Shown piece by piece: positions 50,691-58,531 of a stretch of DNA of 64,000 bases. Positions within the stretch are counted from its first letter, which is position 1. Each line of letters opens with the position of its first letter. The translations under genes and the position numbers were made by a program. The notes below the pieces were generated by a model. That model saw only the letters and a list, made by a program, of their open reading frames with translations, searched no databases and was not told the DNA's origin. Source of the DNA: an uncultured Bacteroidales bacterium (GTDB taxonomy: Bacteria > Bacteroidota > Bacteroidia > Bacteroidales > UBA932); assembly GCA_949294195.1 (NCBI GenBank), contig CASFGK010000004.1, positions 1-64,000 on the forward strand, in the 5' to 3' direction.

Positions 50691-53060
50691 ATGAAACGGC
50701 TTTTCAGAAAAAACAGATGGATAAGCACCATACTGGACATCATCGGGATGACAGTAGCGTTCACGGTGTTCATGGTCATCATGATCCAGGTGCTGTACGA
50801 CTGGAGATACGACAGGAACTATCCTGATCATGAAAGGATATTCAGGCTGGAATTCGTGAATGACCCGTCGAACACCGGTTCATACAGCACGACTATCTGC
50901 CGCCCGTTCATCGAATCGCTAAAGGGAAGCATCCCTGAAATCGAAGAAACGGGAGCATACCAATACGGGAAAAATTCCGCCTCCGAGTGGTATAAAACTG
51001 ATGACAAAGAACAGGAATACAGTCTTGAATCAAGCGTGCTGGACACGAACATGCTGAGGGTCTTTCCGTTTGAGTTCATTGACGGCAACCCTGCGGATTT
51101 CGCCAGACCCGGGAATATCATAATAGCCGAATCCGTCGCACGGAGACTTTATCCGGATGAAAGTCCTGTCGGGAAATCACTCACGGAAAAAAACATCAGG
51201 CAGGAATACAATATCGCCGCGGTCTACAGGGATTTTCCTGAAAACAGCAGCGTAGCGAACGGAGCTCTGATACAGATCGGCAATGACGGGCTGGGCAACT
51301 GGAGCGAATGGTCATACATGTGCTATATGAAACTGCATGACCGCTCTGATGCCGGAAAGGTCGCCGGAGAGATAAAGGATAAAATGTTGGAAATACTTGA
51401 AATCGACCCGGAAACCGATGAAAGCAGAATGCTTGAGCACGGAGTACGCATTACCAGCCTTCATGAAGCATATTTCGCGAAAGATGTCAGCGGTGACCCT
51501 ATGGGCAAGGGGAACAGGGCCACGACAGCTTCATTACTTGCAATAGGATTGATAATAATCGCTATAGCAATCATAAACTTTATCAATCTCGCGACAGCCT
51601 CTGTCCCCCTTGTCATAAAGGACATAAATACCAGGAAAGTCCTCGGCTCAAGCAGGGGCGTACTGGTCGGAAAGCAACTTGCGGAAGCCGTTGCCGTGAC
51701 TCTCACAGCCTTCGGACTTAGCGTGCTGGCACTGCACCTGATATCCGGCACTTCGTTCACGTATTACATTTCAGGTTCCATGAAAGTGGCTGACAACATT
51801 ACTGTCATCCTGCTCGGAGCTGCCGTAGCCGTATGCACCTCGTTTGCAGCAGGGATTTTCCCTGCAATATACAGCACGTCTTTCCAGCCGGCCCTGGTGC
51901 TTAAAGGGACTTTCTCCCTGTCGTATAAAGGCCGGATGCTCAGGAACTTTCTGGTAGGATTCCAGTTCGTGGCATCGTTCGTTCTGATAGCTATGGCCCT
52001 GTATATCCAGGTGCAGACTTCTTTCATGAAAAACAAGGACATGGGATTCAGGCGGGATCTGATAATCGAGTTCGCCTGCGGTCCGCAGATAGGCCGGATG
52101 GCTGACAGTTTCGAGCAGAAACTCATGCAGAATCCGCATATAAAGGATGTGACTTTTGCCGGCAACTGGCTGGTCTCCATCGGAAAAATGGGCTGGGGAC
52201 GTGAGTTCGAAGGACATCGGGTCCAACTGGATGTCCTTCCTGTAGCTACGGATTTCATAGACTTTTTCGGGATGACCGTCAAGGAAGGGCGTAATTTCAT
52301 GCCGTCCGATAACCTCAACCCGGACGGGACATTCATCATGAACGAGCAAACCATGCTCAAGTTCCCTTTCCTGAAGCTCGGAGACAGACTCCAGGGACAC
52401 GCAGCGGATCCGGCTGAAATAGTCGGCATAGTCAAAGACTTCAATTTCAAGCCTTTGCAATACGGTGTCGATCCTATAGCCCTTTATGTCTTCGGTTCGA
52501 AGCCATGGTGGCCGCTGTCGGTGGTCTATGCGCGGATAGACGGAACTGACATAGCAGGGACATTCCAGTATATAAGGAATGCTTGCGAGGAATTCAACCC
52601 TGCAATCAACGGAGACGATATCAACCTTAGATTCCTTGACGAAAGCATAGGCAACCTGTATCAGAAAGAAGAGAAACTGAACAGCCTGATTTCCATTACG
52701 GCCGTACTGTCGCTGATAATCTCACTGGTAGGGATTCTGGGAATGGTAAGTTTCGAGACCCAGTTCCGCCGCAAGGAAATCGCTCTGCGGAAAGTGCACG
52801 GAGCCACGATTCAGGAAATACTCAAGATGCTGAACAGGCACTATATCCTGATGACAGGGATATGTTTCGTAATATCGGTGCCCATTGCATTACTGATTAT
52901 GCGTGCATGGGTAAGAGGGTTTGCATATCAGGCTCCGGTATCGGTATGGATTTTCTTGGCGGCCTTGGCTGCAGTGCTTGCCGTAACAGTCCTTACCGTG
53001 ACACTCCAGTCCTGGAGGGCAGCCGGGGCCAATCCGGTGGATTCGCTGCATGACGAATAG
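50691..53060 (+). CDS. MacB/FtsX-type ABC permease, class A-like (C)
   Basis: A 789-aa permease, the most MacB-like of the set. It starts MKRLFRKNRWISTILDIIG. The first PCD contains AAVYRDFPENSSV and the second cytoplasmic loop is canonical (FRRKEIALRKVHGA near 690-703), as in class A. The first loop reads INTRKVLGSSRG. It sits between B2 (35 bp before) and B3 (332 bp after). Its first 22 bases also occur at 48211, evidence that a second copy once preceded B2. A long hairpin starts three bases after its stop. Confidence 0.88.
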   Translation: MKRLFRKNRWISTILDIIGMTVAFTVFMVIMIQVLYDWRYDRNYPDHERIFRLEFVNDPSNTGSYSTTICRPFIESLKGSIPEIEETGAYQYGKNSASEWYKTDDKEQEYSLESSVLDTNMLRVFPFEFIDGNPADFARPGNIIIAESVARRLYPDESPVGKSLTEKNIRQEYNIAAVYRDFPENSSVANGALIQIGNDGLGNWSEWSYMCYMKLHDRSDAGKVAGEIKDKMLEILEIDPETDESRMLEHGVRITSLHEAYFAKDVSGDPMGKGNRATTASLLAIGLIIIAIAIINFINLATASVPLVIKDINTRKVLGSSRGVLVGKQLAEAVAVTLTAFGLSVLALHLISGTSFTYYISGSMKVADNITVILLGAAVAVCTSFAAGIFPAIYSTSFQPALVLKGTFSLSYKGRMLRNFLVGFQFVASFVLIAMALYIQVQTSFMKNKDMGFRRDLIIEFACGPQIGRMADSFEQKLMQNPHIKDVTFAGNWLVSIGKMGWGREFEGHRVQLDVLPVATDFIDFFGMTVKEGRNFMPSDNLNPDGTFIMNEQTMLKFPFLKLGDRLQGHAADPAEIVGIVKDFNFKPLQYGVDPIALYVFGSKPWWPLSVVYARIDGTDIAGTFQYIRNACEEFNPAINGDDINLRFLDESIGNLYQKEEKLNSLISITAVLSLIISLVGILGMVSFETQFRRKEIALRKVHGATIQEILKMLNRHYILMTGICFVISVPIALLIMRAWVRGFAYQAPVSVWIFLAALAAVLAVTVLTVTLQSWRAAGANPVDSLHDE

Positions 53061-53062
53061 AC

Positions 53063-53125
53063 GCAGGAGCAGGTTTTTCCGGAACCGGAAAAAAGGGGAA
53101 ACGGTTCCGGAAAACCTGCCCCTGC
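53063..53125 (+). terminator. long near-perfect hairpin after permease C
   Basis: Arms 53063-53086 and 53103-53125 pair over about 23 bp with one mismatch and one bulged T; the loop is A/G rich. It begins three bases after the stop codon. There is no T run after it, and its right arm is part of a direct repeat (53096-53141), so it may be a repeat-derived stabiliser rather than a true terminator. Confidence 0.5.
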
Positions 53126-53230
53126 TTGACGCAAGGTGAAATAAGGGAAAGTCGGTCAGAAGCCTCATGCCTGCTTACAGCGAGGGAAAACGGTTCCGGA
53201 AAATCTGCCCCTGCTTGACGCGAGATGAAA
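53096..53230 (+). repeat. two tandem copies of a 46-bp intergenic repeat
   Basis: Copies at 53096-53141 and 53184-53230 share GGGAAA(A)CGGTTCCGGAAAA, CTGCCCCTGCTTGACGC and GATGAAA-like ends with few differences. The 42 bp between them resembles 48018-48050. Together with the partial copy at 48070 they form a small repeat family confined to gaps of this gene array in the window. Confidence 0.65.
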
Positions 53231-53392
53231 GGATTTCCGTCTCTCCGAGAATGAATACGCGGTCCACCCAAAAAAGCAGGGACTGCGGACCATATTGAAA
53301 ACATTAAAATACCTATAATTAATTATTTACCCCTCTCACAGAGTTCGGAATCCTAATACCAATTCAAAACAGTTTCTAAAAAAACAATAGTA

Positions 53393-55732
53393 ATGAAAAG
53401 TTTTTTGAGATTTCTCTGGAGAAACAAACTGTACACGGCAATAGAGGTGCTGGGCATGGCTGTGGCAATGGCGTTCGTGATTTTCATCGGAGCGTTCATC
53501 ATCAATGAATTATCATACGATAAAGGACTTGAAGACACCGAGAATATCTATGTTGCCCATTCGGAAAGGCTTTTCTTCCAGAGTGCAACGATAAAGGAGC
53601 AGGTGGAAGGGAAGTTTCCTGAAGTGAAGGATATATGCCGCATGGCCAATACGGGTGTATTCGGAGGAATTTCATCCTACATCAGAGTCGGGAACGAAGA
53701 ATTCAGACAGAATGCATTGGTCGTCGATGAAAATTTCTTCCGCATGTTCACTTTCCCTCTTCTGGCAGGGACTCCGGAAACCGCTTTCCTGTCAATGAAT
53801 TCAGTGGCGGTGTCCGAGAGTTTTGCCAGAAAATATTTTGAAGGGAAGGACCCGTGCGGACAGACATTCACATTGTCCCTGACCGGACAGGAAGAGCCTG
53901 TGACCATAGGTGCAGTATATAAGGATTTCACGAATACTGTCTTCCCTGCGCAGGACATCATGTACAGGTTCGACCTTTTCGGGAAAATGTACCCTGGAGG
54001 TGTAGGAAACGGCAACGGTGTCGCCACTTATTTTTATAAAGTGGCACCTGGAACGGATATCGCCGGGCTGAATGAAAGGATAGCAAAGACAGTCAAGGAA
54101 AATGACATGCTGTACCTTTATGATATGTACAAGGAGTACCGGCTCTCCCCTTTCAAGGACATCCATTTCGGAATAATCGACGAGTCCGCTCCGTTCGAAG
54201 GAGTGATTTCGAAAGATTACATCAGACTGTTCATAGCGGCAGGTGCGCTGCTTCTGGTATTCGCTCTGCTGAATTACATTTCCCTCACTGTAGCCCAGAC
54301 AGGATTCAGGGCCAGGGAGATGGCCACACGGAGGCTTCTCGGCTCCCGGAAAAGCGGGATAGTGGTCAGATATCTGGGTGAGGCGCTGATGCTTACATTG
54401 GCAGCATTCGCATTGGCACTCGTATTTGCCGATATATTCTCCCCGGCCATAAGCGGCCTTATCGGAAAAGATGTGCAGCCTTTTTCGCAAGTCAATGCGG
54501 CTGAAATCATTTTCTGTGCTGTCCTGATACTGCTCCTGACTGTATGTTCCGGGGCAGTGCCGGCGGCAATAGTGTCCGGATTCGAACCTGTTTCGGTCGT
54601 AAAAGGGGAATTTGCAAAGACGAGCAGGATGACTCTCGGAAAAATCTTCATCGTCATACAGAACAGCGTGGCTGTTGCAACCCTTGCCCTGGCAGCCGTT
54701 ATGTTCCTGCAAATCAAGCACATGGTCAGCAAACCGATGGGTTATGAACGGGACGGTGTCATACAAGTGGCAGGAGCCGGAAAATCGACTGATTATCATA
54801 TAGATGAATTGCGTCAGCTGTCATGTGTGGAAAAAGTCGGATGGCTGCAGTTCGAGCCGTTGGGGGCTTCGCATGCAGGCTGGGGCGTGAAAAGGAACGG
54901 CGAGGAACTGCATTTCGACATATACTACGGCTCGCAGGAAGCATTCGAAGCCATCGGACTGAAAGTGCTCAGGCAGAATTCAGACCCGGTAAGTCCGGCC
55001 ATGTGGCTGACAGAAAGCGCGATGAGGTCGCTCGGGCTTGACTATGACTGTACGGCTCTGGAGCTGGACAACGGTATGATTCCAGTCTGCGGCATCATAC
55101 AGGACTTTACCAAAGGAAGGGCCGGCAGTCCTTCGGGAGAATTCCTGCTGTGCTGCTGGATAACGGATATGAAATCGGAGGAGGATTTCAGGGTGCTCAG
55201 GCAGCTGGCTGTAAAAGTAAGCGGGGATGAAAACGAGGCAAAGAAGCAGATACAGGAATTCTATGCTTCGCGCGGATTTTCAGAGGAAGATATCCATGTG
55301 CAGACCTACAACGAGATAAACCGCAGGATGTATTATTCCGAGGACCAGAATCTCAAACTGATAAGTGTCTTTACGGGGCTGATCCTGCTACTGTCAGTGA
55401 TGGCGATGATAGCCATGAGCACCTACTATGCCCGCCAGCATGCAAAGCAGACGGCGATACGGAAAGTCATGGGATGCGGACGTTCCCAGGTGTTTAAGGA
55501 TACGGCGCGTGGATTTCTGGCTGCCGTACTTCTGGCTGCAGCAATCGGTGTTCCTTGCAGCTACATCGTTGCCGGACATTGGCTTGAAGGATATTCTTAT
55601 CGCATAGGGAACTCGCTGTGGATCTATCTGGCTGCAGCTGTGGCGCTGTCAGTGGTCGCGCTGGCTTCCATCAGCTGGCAGGCGGTCAGGCTGATGAATA
55701 CGGATCCGGTAACGGCGCTGAAGAACGAATAG
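53393..55732 (+). CDS. MacB/FtsX-type ABC permease, class B (B3)
   Basis: A 779-aa permease with the class B start MKSFLRFLWRNKLYTAIEVLG, closest to B1 at the N-terminus. The first cytoplasmic loop is canonical (REMATRRLLGSRKSGI near 303-318) and the second is degenerate (KQTAIRKVMGCGRSQV). Two PCD domains and about eight helices are present. It is the last gene of the array, after a 332-bp gap with repeats. No sigma consensus promoter was recognised in that gap. Predicted partner: permease C. Substrate unknown. Confidence 0.88.
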   Translation: MKSFLRFLWRNKLYTAIEVLGMAVAMAFVIFIGAFIINELSYDKGLEDTENIYVAHSERLFFQSATIKEQVEGKFPEVKDICRMANTGVFGGISSYIRVGNEEFRQNALVVDENFFRMFTFPLLAGTPETAFLSMNSVAVSESFARKYFEGKDPCGQTFTLSLTGQEEPVTIGAVYKDFTNTVFPAQDIMYRFDLFGKMYPGGVGNGNGVATYFYKVAPGTDIAGLNERIAKTVKENDMLYLYDMYKEYRLSPFKDIHFGIIDESAPFEGVISKDYIRLFIAAGALLLVFALLNYISLTVAQTGFRAREMATRRLLGSRKSGIVVRYLGEALMLTLAAFALALVFADIFSPAISGLIGKDVQPFSQVNAAEIIFCAVLILLLTVCSGAVPAAIVSGFEPVSVVKGEFAKTSRMTLGKIFIVIQNSVAVATLALAAVMFLQIKHMVSKPMGYERDGVIQVAGAGKSTDYHIDELRQLSCVEKVGWLQFEPLGASHAGWGVKRNGEELHFDIYYGSQEAFEAIGLKVLRQNSDPVSPAMWLTESAMRSLGLDYDCTALELDNGMIPVCGIIQDFTKGRAGSPSGEFLLCCWITDMKSEEDFRVLRQLAVKVSGDENEAKKQIQEFYASRGFSEEDIHVQTYNEINRRMYYSEDQNLKLISVFTGLILLLSVMAMIAMSTYYARQHAKQTAIRKVMGCGRSQVFKDTARGFLAAVLLAAAIGVPCSYIVAGHWLEGYSYRIGNSLWIYLAAAVALSVVALASISWQAVRLMNTDPVTALKNE

Positions 55733-55762
55733 GCAGGTGCACACATTGCCGGGCCGACCTGC
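55733..55762 (+). terminator. weak hairpin after the permease array
   Basis: GCAGGT (55733-55738) can pair with ACCTGC (55757-55762) just after the B3 stop. The stem is short and has no T run. The remaining 165 bp to the convergent epimerase gene hold a second small hairpin (55823-55828 with 55841-55846) and nothing else recognisable. Confidence 0.3.
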
Positions 55763-55927
55763 ACAATCATATTTGCAGTATAGGACTGTGTATCAATAAC
55801 TTTACGTTTCGGCAATATGGCAGGTCCCCTCGTACATGACGGGACCGTCCCAATGCAACCAAACCCAAATATTTGATTATCAAGAAAATACAGCCTTGTA
55901 AATATGGACCATCGGATGTCCTGTCAG

Positions 55928-57157
55928 CTACTTCGGTTCTACGCCGATGCCGGGTCTGTAATCGAGGGTTATGCGCCCGTCTCGGAGCCGCATGCCGGAA
56001 AAGCAGTCGTTGGCTAGGAGAACATTGCCGTCCAGATCGGCCCATTCTATCTCAGGAGAAAGCTGTGCGGCGGCGGAAATGGCCACGGAAGTTTCCGTCA
56101 TACAGCCTATCATCAGCCTCATTCCCATAGCCTTGGCAAGTGTCATCATTTCCCTTGCCTCCCTCATGCCGGTACATTTCATCAGTTTTATGTTGATCCC
56201 GCTGAATGCTCCCCTCAGACGTGGAATGTCAGTCAGCCTCTGACATGACTCGTCCGCGATGACCGGAAGCGGACTCCTCTCGGTAAGCCACGCATGGCTG
56301 TCCAGGTCATGTTTCGGCATCGGCTGCTCCACCAGTTCCACTCCGTATCCGGACAGCCATGATATCATATCCAGAGCCCTGTAGCGGTCTGTCCAGCCCT
56401 GGTTGGCATCCACATACAGGGGAACGGAAGGATTGACCTCACGGATTAGACTGACCATGCGCCTGTCCTGTTCGTCCCCCATTCCCAGCTTGACTTTCAG
56501 CACTCTGGCCCACGAAGCCTCACGAGTCTTTGTCCTGACTACAGAATCATCCGCATCATATCCTATCGTGAAAGAAGTGCACGGGGCCTTTTCCGGTGAG
56601 AATCCCCAGATTCTCCACCACGGCTGCCCCATTATCCTGCCGGTAAGGTCGTGCAGGGCGATATCGACGGAAGCTTTCGCCGCAGTATTGTTCGCGGCCA
56701 GAGCATCGGTTTCCTCAATGATTTCCTGTATACGGAAAGGGTCGTCAAACCTCGGCAGCACTTCAGACCTGACCTTTTTTAAAAAAGCATCGACAGAAGC
56801 CGCAGATTCTCCGAGATAAGGAGGCATGGAAGCCTCGCCGTACCCGGTAAAACCGTTCCATGAAATCCTGGTCAGCACTATCGGCGTACTGCTACGGGAC
56901 GAACCAGATATCGTGAATGTGTGCTTGAGCACCCCTGTAAAATCCTCCCATTCGAGGAGCAGTTTCTTTCCTTCAGTCCTGCCGGCGCCGGAAGACAGAC
57001 CTGGCATACCGGACAGACCTATGCCGTCAGCCATATACCCGGCTGCATCAGGGCGTTTTCCGGCCGATGCCGGTACAAGCGCAGACGGAGAGAGCATGGC
57101 AGCCGCAGAGACCATCCCGGCCCGCTTAAGAAAATCACGACGTGTAGTTTTTTCCAT
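55928..57157 (-). CDS. dipeptide epimerase (enolase superfamily) with Tat-type signal
   Basis: A 409-aa member of the muconate-lactonising/mandelate-racemase subgroup. The catalytic pattern of dipeptide epimerases is visible: VLKVKLG (KxK) near residue 235, DANQGW near 262 and EQP near 288 as metal ligands, DES near 312, and the second lysine in INIKLMK near 336. L-Ala-D/L-Glu epimerases of this type help recycle murein peptides. The N-terminus, TTRRDFLKRAGMVSAAAML, is a twin-arginine signal, so the enzyme is predicted to be exported folded, unlike the cytoplasmic E. coli enzyme. The frame extends three codons to a TTG; the ATG at 57157 is preferred. Substrate assignment is inferred from family motifs. 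Confidence 0.78.
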   Translation of the reverse strand: MEKTTRRDFLKRAGMVSAAAMLSPSALVPASAGKRPDAAGYMADGIGLSGMPGLSSGAGRTEGKKLLLEWEDFTGVLKHTFTISGSSRSSTPIVLTRISWNGFTGYGEASMPPYLGESAASVDAFLKKVRSEVLPRFDDPFRIQEIIEETDALAANNTAAKASVDIALHDLTGRIMGQPWWRIWGFSPEKAPCTSFTIGYDADDSVVRTKTREASWARVLKVKLGMGDEQDRRMVSLIREVNPSVPLYVDANQGWTDRYRALDMISWLSGYGVELVEQPMPKHDLDSHAWLTERSPLPVIADESCQRLTDIPRLRGAFSGINIKLMKCTGMREAREMMTLAKAMGMRLMIGCMTETSVAISAAAQLSPEIEWADLDGNVLLANDCFSGMRLRDGRITLDYRPGIGVEPK

Positions 57158-57242
57158 GACGCACAAATTTTCCCAAATTTAGAAACTGTTCCGGACAGTA
57201 ATTACGGTAAATACAGAAATTTACCTGACATATCCAGAATTT

Positions 57243-57274
57243 TTTGGAAAAACTCCTGACAGAGGCTAAATTTG
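57243..57274 (+). promoter_or_regulatory. promoter of the alcohol dehydrogenase gene
   Basis: TTTG at 57243-57246 and TAAATTTG at 57267-57274 are 20 bp apart. Transcription would start about 30 bp before the ATG at 57311, supporting that start over the upstream in-frame TTG. Confidence 0.6.
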
Positions 57275-57310
57275 AACGGCAAAGAACAGACATCGTACAA
57301 CAACTGTAAC

Positions 57311-58357
57311 ATGTTAGCATACACATACATAGAAAAAGGGCAGTTCAAACTGACAGAGAAACCTGTACCGGAACTGCAGAACCCCACAGACGCCATAATC
57401 AAGGTCACTCTGGCGAGCATATGCACCAGTGACCTGCATATCAGACATGGGAGCGTACCCAGAGCGGTGCCAGGCATAACGGTCGGGCACGAAATGGTCG
57501 GGATTGTCGAAAAGACAGGAGATAAGGTCACCACAGTAAAACCGGGAGACAGGGTCACCGTCAACGTAGAGACGTTCTGCGGACATTGCTTTTTCTGCAG
57601 GCACGGTTTCGTCAACAACTGTACCGACCCGGACGGCGGATGGGCGCTGGGATGCCGCATCGACGGAGGCCAGACAGAATACGTCAGAATACCATACGCA
57701 GACCAGGGACTGAACCGGATACCGGATTCCGTCAGCGACGAACAGGCGCTTTTCACTGGAGATATCCTTGCCACCGGATTCTGGGCTGCACGGATATCGG
57801 AAATCACACCGGAAGACACCGTCCTTATCATCGGCGCCGGTCTTACAGGCATATGCACGCTGCTATGTACCATGCTCAAGAAGCCCGGGCGCATCATAGT
57901 CTGCGAAAAGTCCGAAGAAAGACGGCGCTTTGTCAGGGAGCATTATCCTGAAATACATGTTACATCCCCGGAAGACTGCAGGGAATTCGTGGCCGCACAC
58001 AGTAACCACGGAGGGGCCGACAGAGTAATCGAGGTTGCCGGGACACCGGAAACATTCAGGATGGCCTGGGAATGCGCCAGGCCGAACGCCATCGTCACCG
58101 TAGTCGCCATGTATGACGCTCCGCAAATCCTACCACTTCCTGACATGTACGGAAAGAACCTGACATTCAAGACAGGAGGTGTAGACGGGTGCGACTGCGC
58201 GGAAATATTGGGTCTTATAGAAAAAAGACTTATCGACACTACTCCGCTCATAACGCACAGATACCCGCTGAGCAGAATCGACGAGGCCTACCGTGTCTTC
58301 GAAAACCGTCTTGACGGGGTGATAAAAATAGCTATCGATACAAATACGACAATCTGA
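57311..58357 (+). CDS. zinc-dependent alcohol dehydrogenase (MDR family)
   Basis: A 348-aa medium-chain dehydrogenase. Catalytic zinc ligands lie in ASICTSDLH near residues 36-44 and GHEMVG near 60. The structural zinc site is a four-cysteine lobe (CGHCFFCRHGFVNNC, residues 91-105). The Rossmann motif VLIIGAGLTGICTL lies near 173-186. It oxidises a secondary or primary alcohol with NAD(P)+; the substrate (butanediol, isopropanol or a sugar alcohol are possible) cannot be inferred. The ATG at 57311 is used rather than a TTG 13 codons upstream. It is divergent from the epimerase gene and has its own promoter. Confidence 0.85.
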   Translation: MLAYTYIEKGQFKLTEKPVPELQNPTDAIIKVTLASICTSDLHIRHGSVPRAVPGITVGHEMVGIVEKTGDKVTTVKPGDRVTVNVETFCGHCFFCRHGFVNNCTDPDGGWALGCRIDGGQTEYVRIPYADQGLNRIPDSVSDEQALFTGDILATGFWAARISEITPEDTVLIIGAGLTGICTLLCTMLKKPGRIIVCEKSEERRRFVREHYPEIHVTSPEDCREFVAAHSNHGGADRVIEVAGTPETFRMAWECARPNAIVTVVAMYDAPQILPLPDMYGKNLTFKTGGVDGCDCAEILGLIEKRLIDTTPLITHRYPLSRIDEAYRVFENRLDGVIKIAIDTNTTI

Positions 58358-58402
58358 AATAAAGCATATGGATAAAACAAGACGTTCCGGCAGTCCGGTC
58401 CA

Positions 58403-58432
58403 GTTGTCAAATCCGGAAAATTCGTACATTTG
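58403..58432 (+). promoter_or_regulatory. promoter of the GH2 gene
   Basis: GTTG (58403-58406; three of four to TTTG) and TACATTTG (58425-58432) are 18 bp apart. It lies about 100 bp before the GH2 ATG, leaving a leader with no recognised structure. Confidence 0.5.
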
Positions 58433-58531
58433 CTGTCAATGCACTACATATACTGTCCCCAAGACTTTTACCATTGTGTCATACATACATGCAACTGAAA
58501 TCAATAACCAAATCATAAACAATACAATCAC

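Noticed and set aside
55763-55927. Possible gene or promoter in the gap between permease B3 and the epimerase
   Set aside because: No credible frame is present. CATATTTG differs from the -7 consensus, has no -33 partner and faces a convergent gene.
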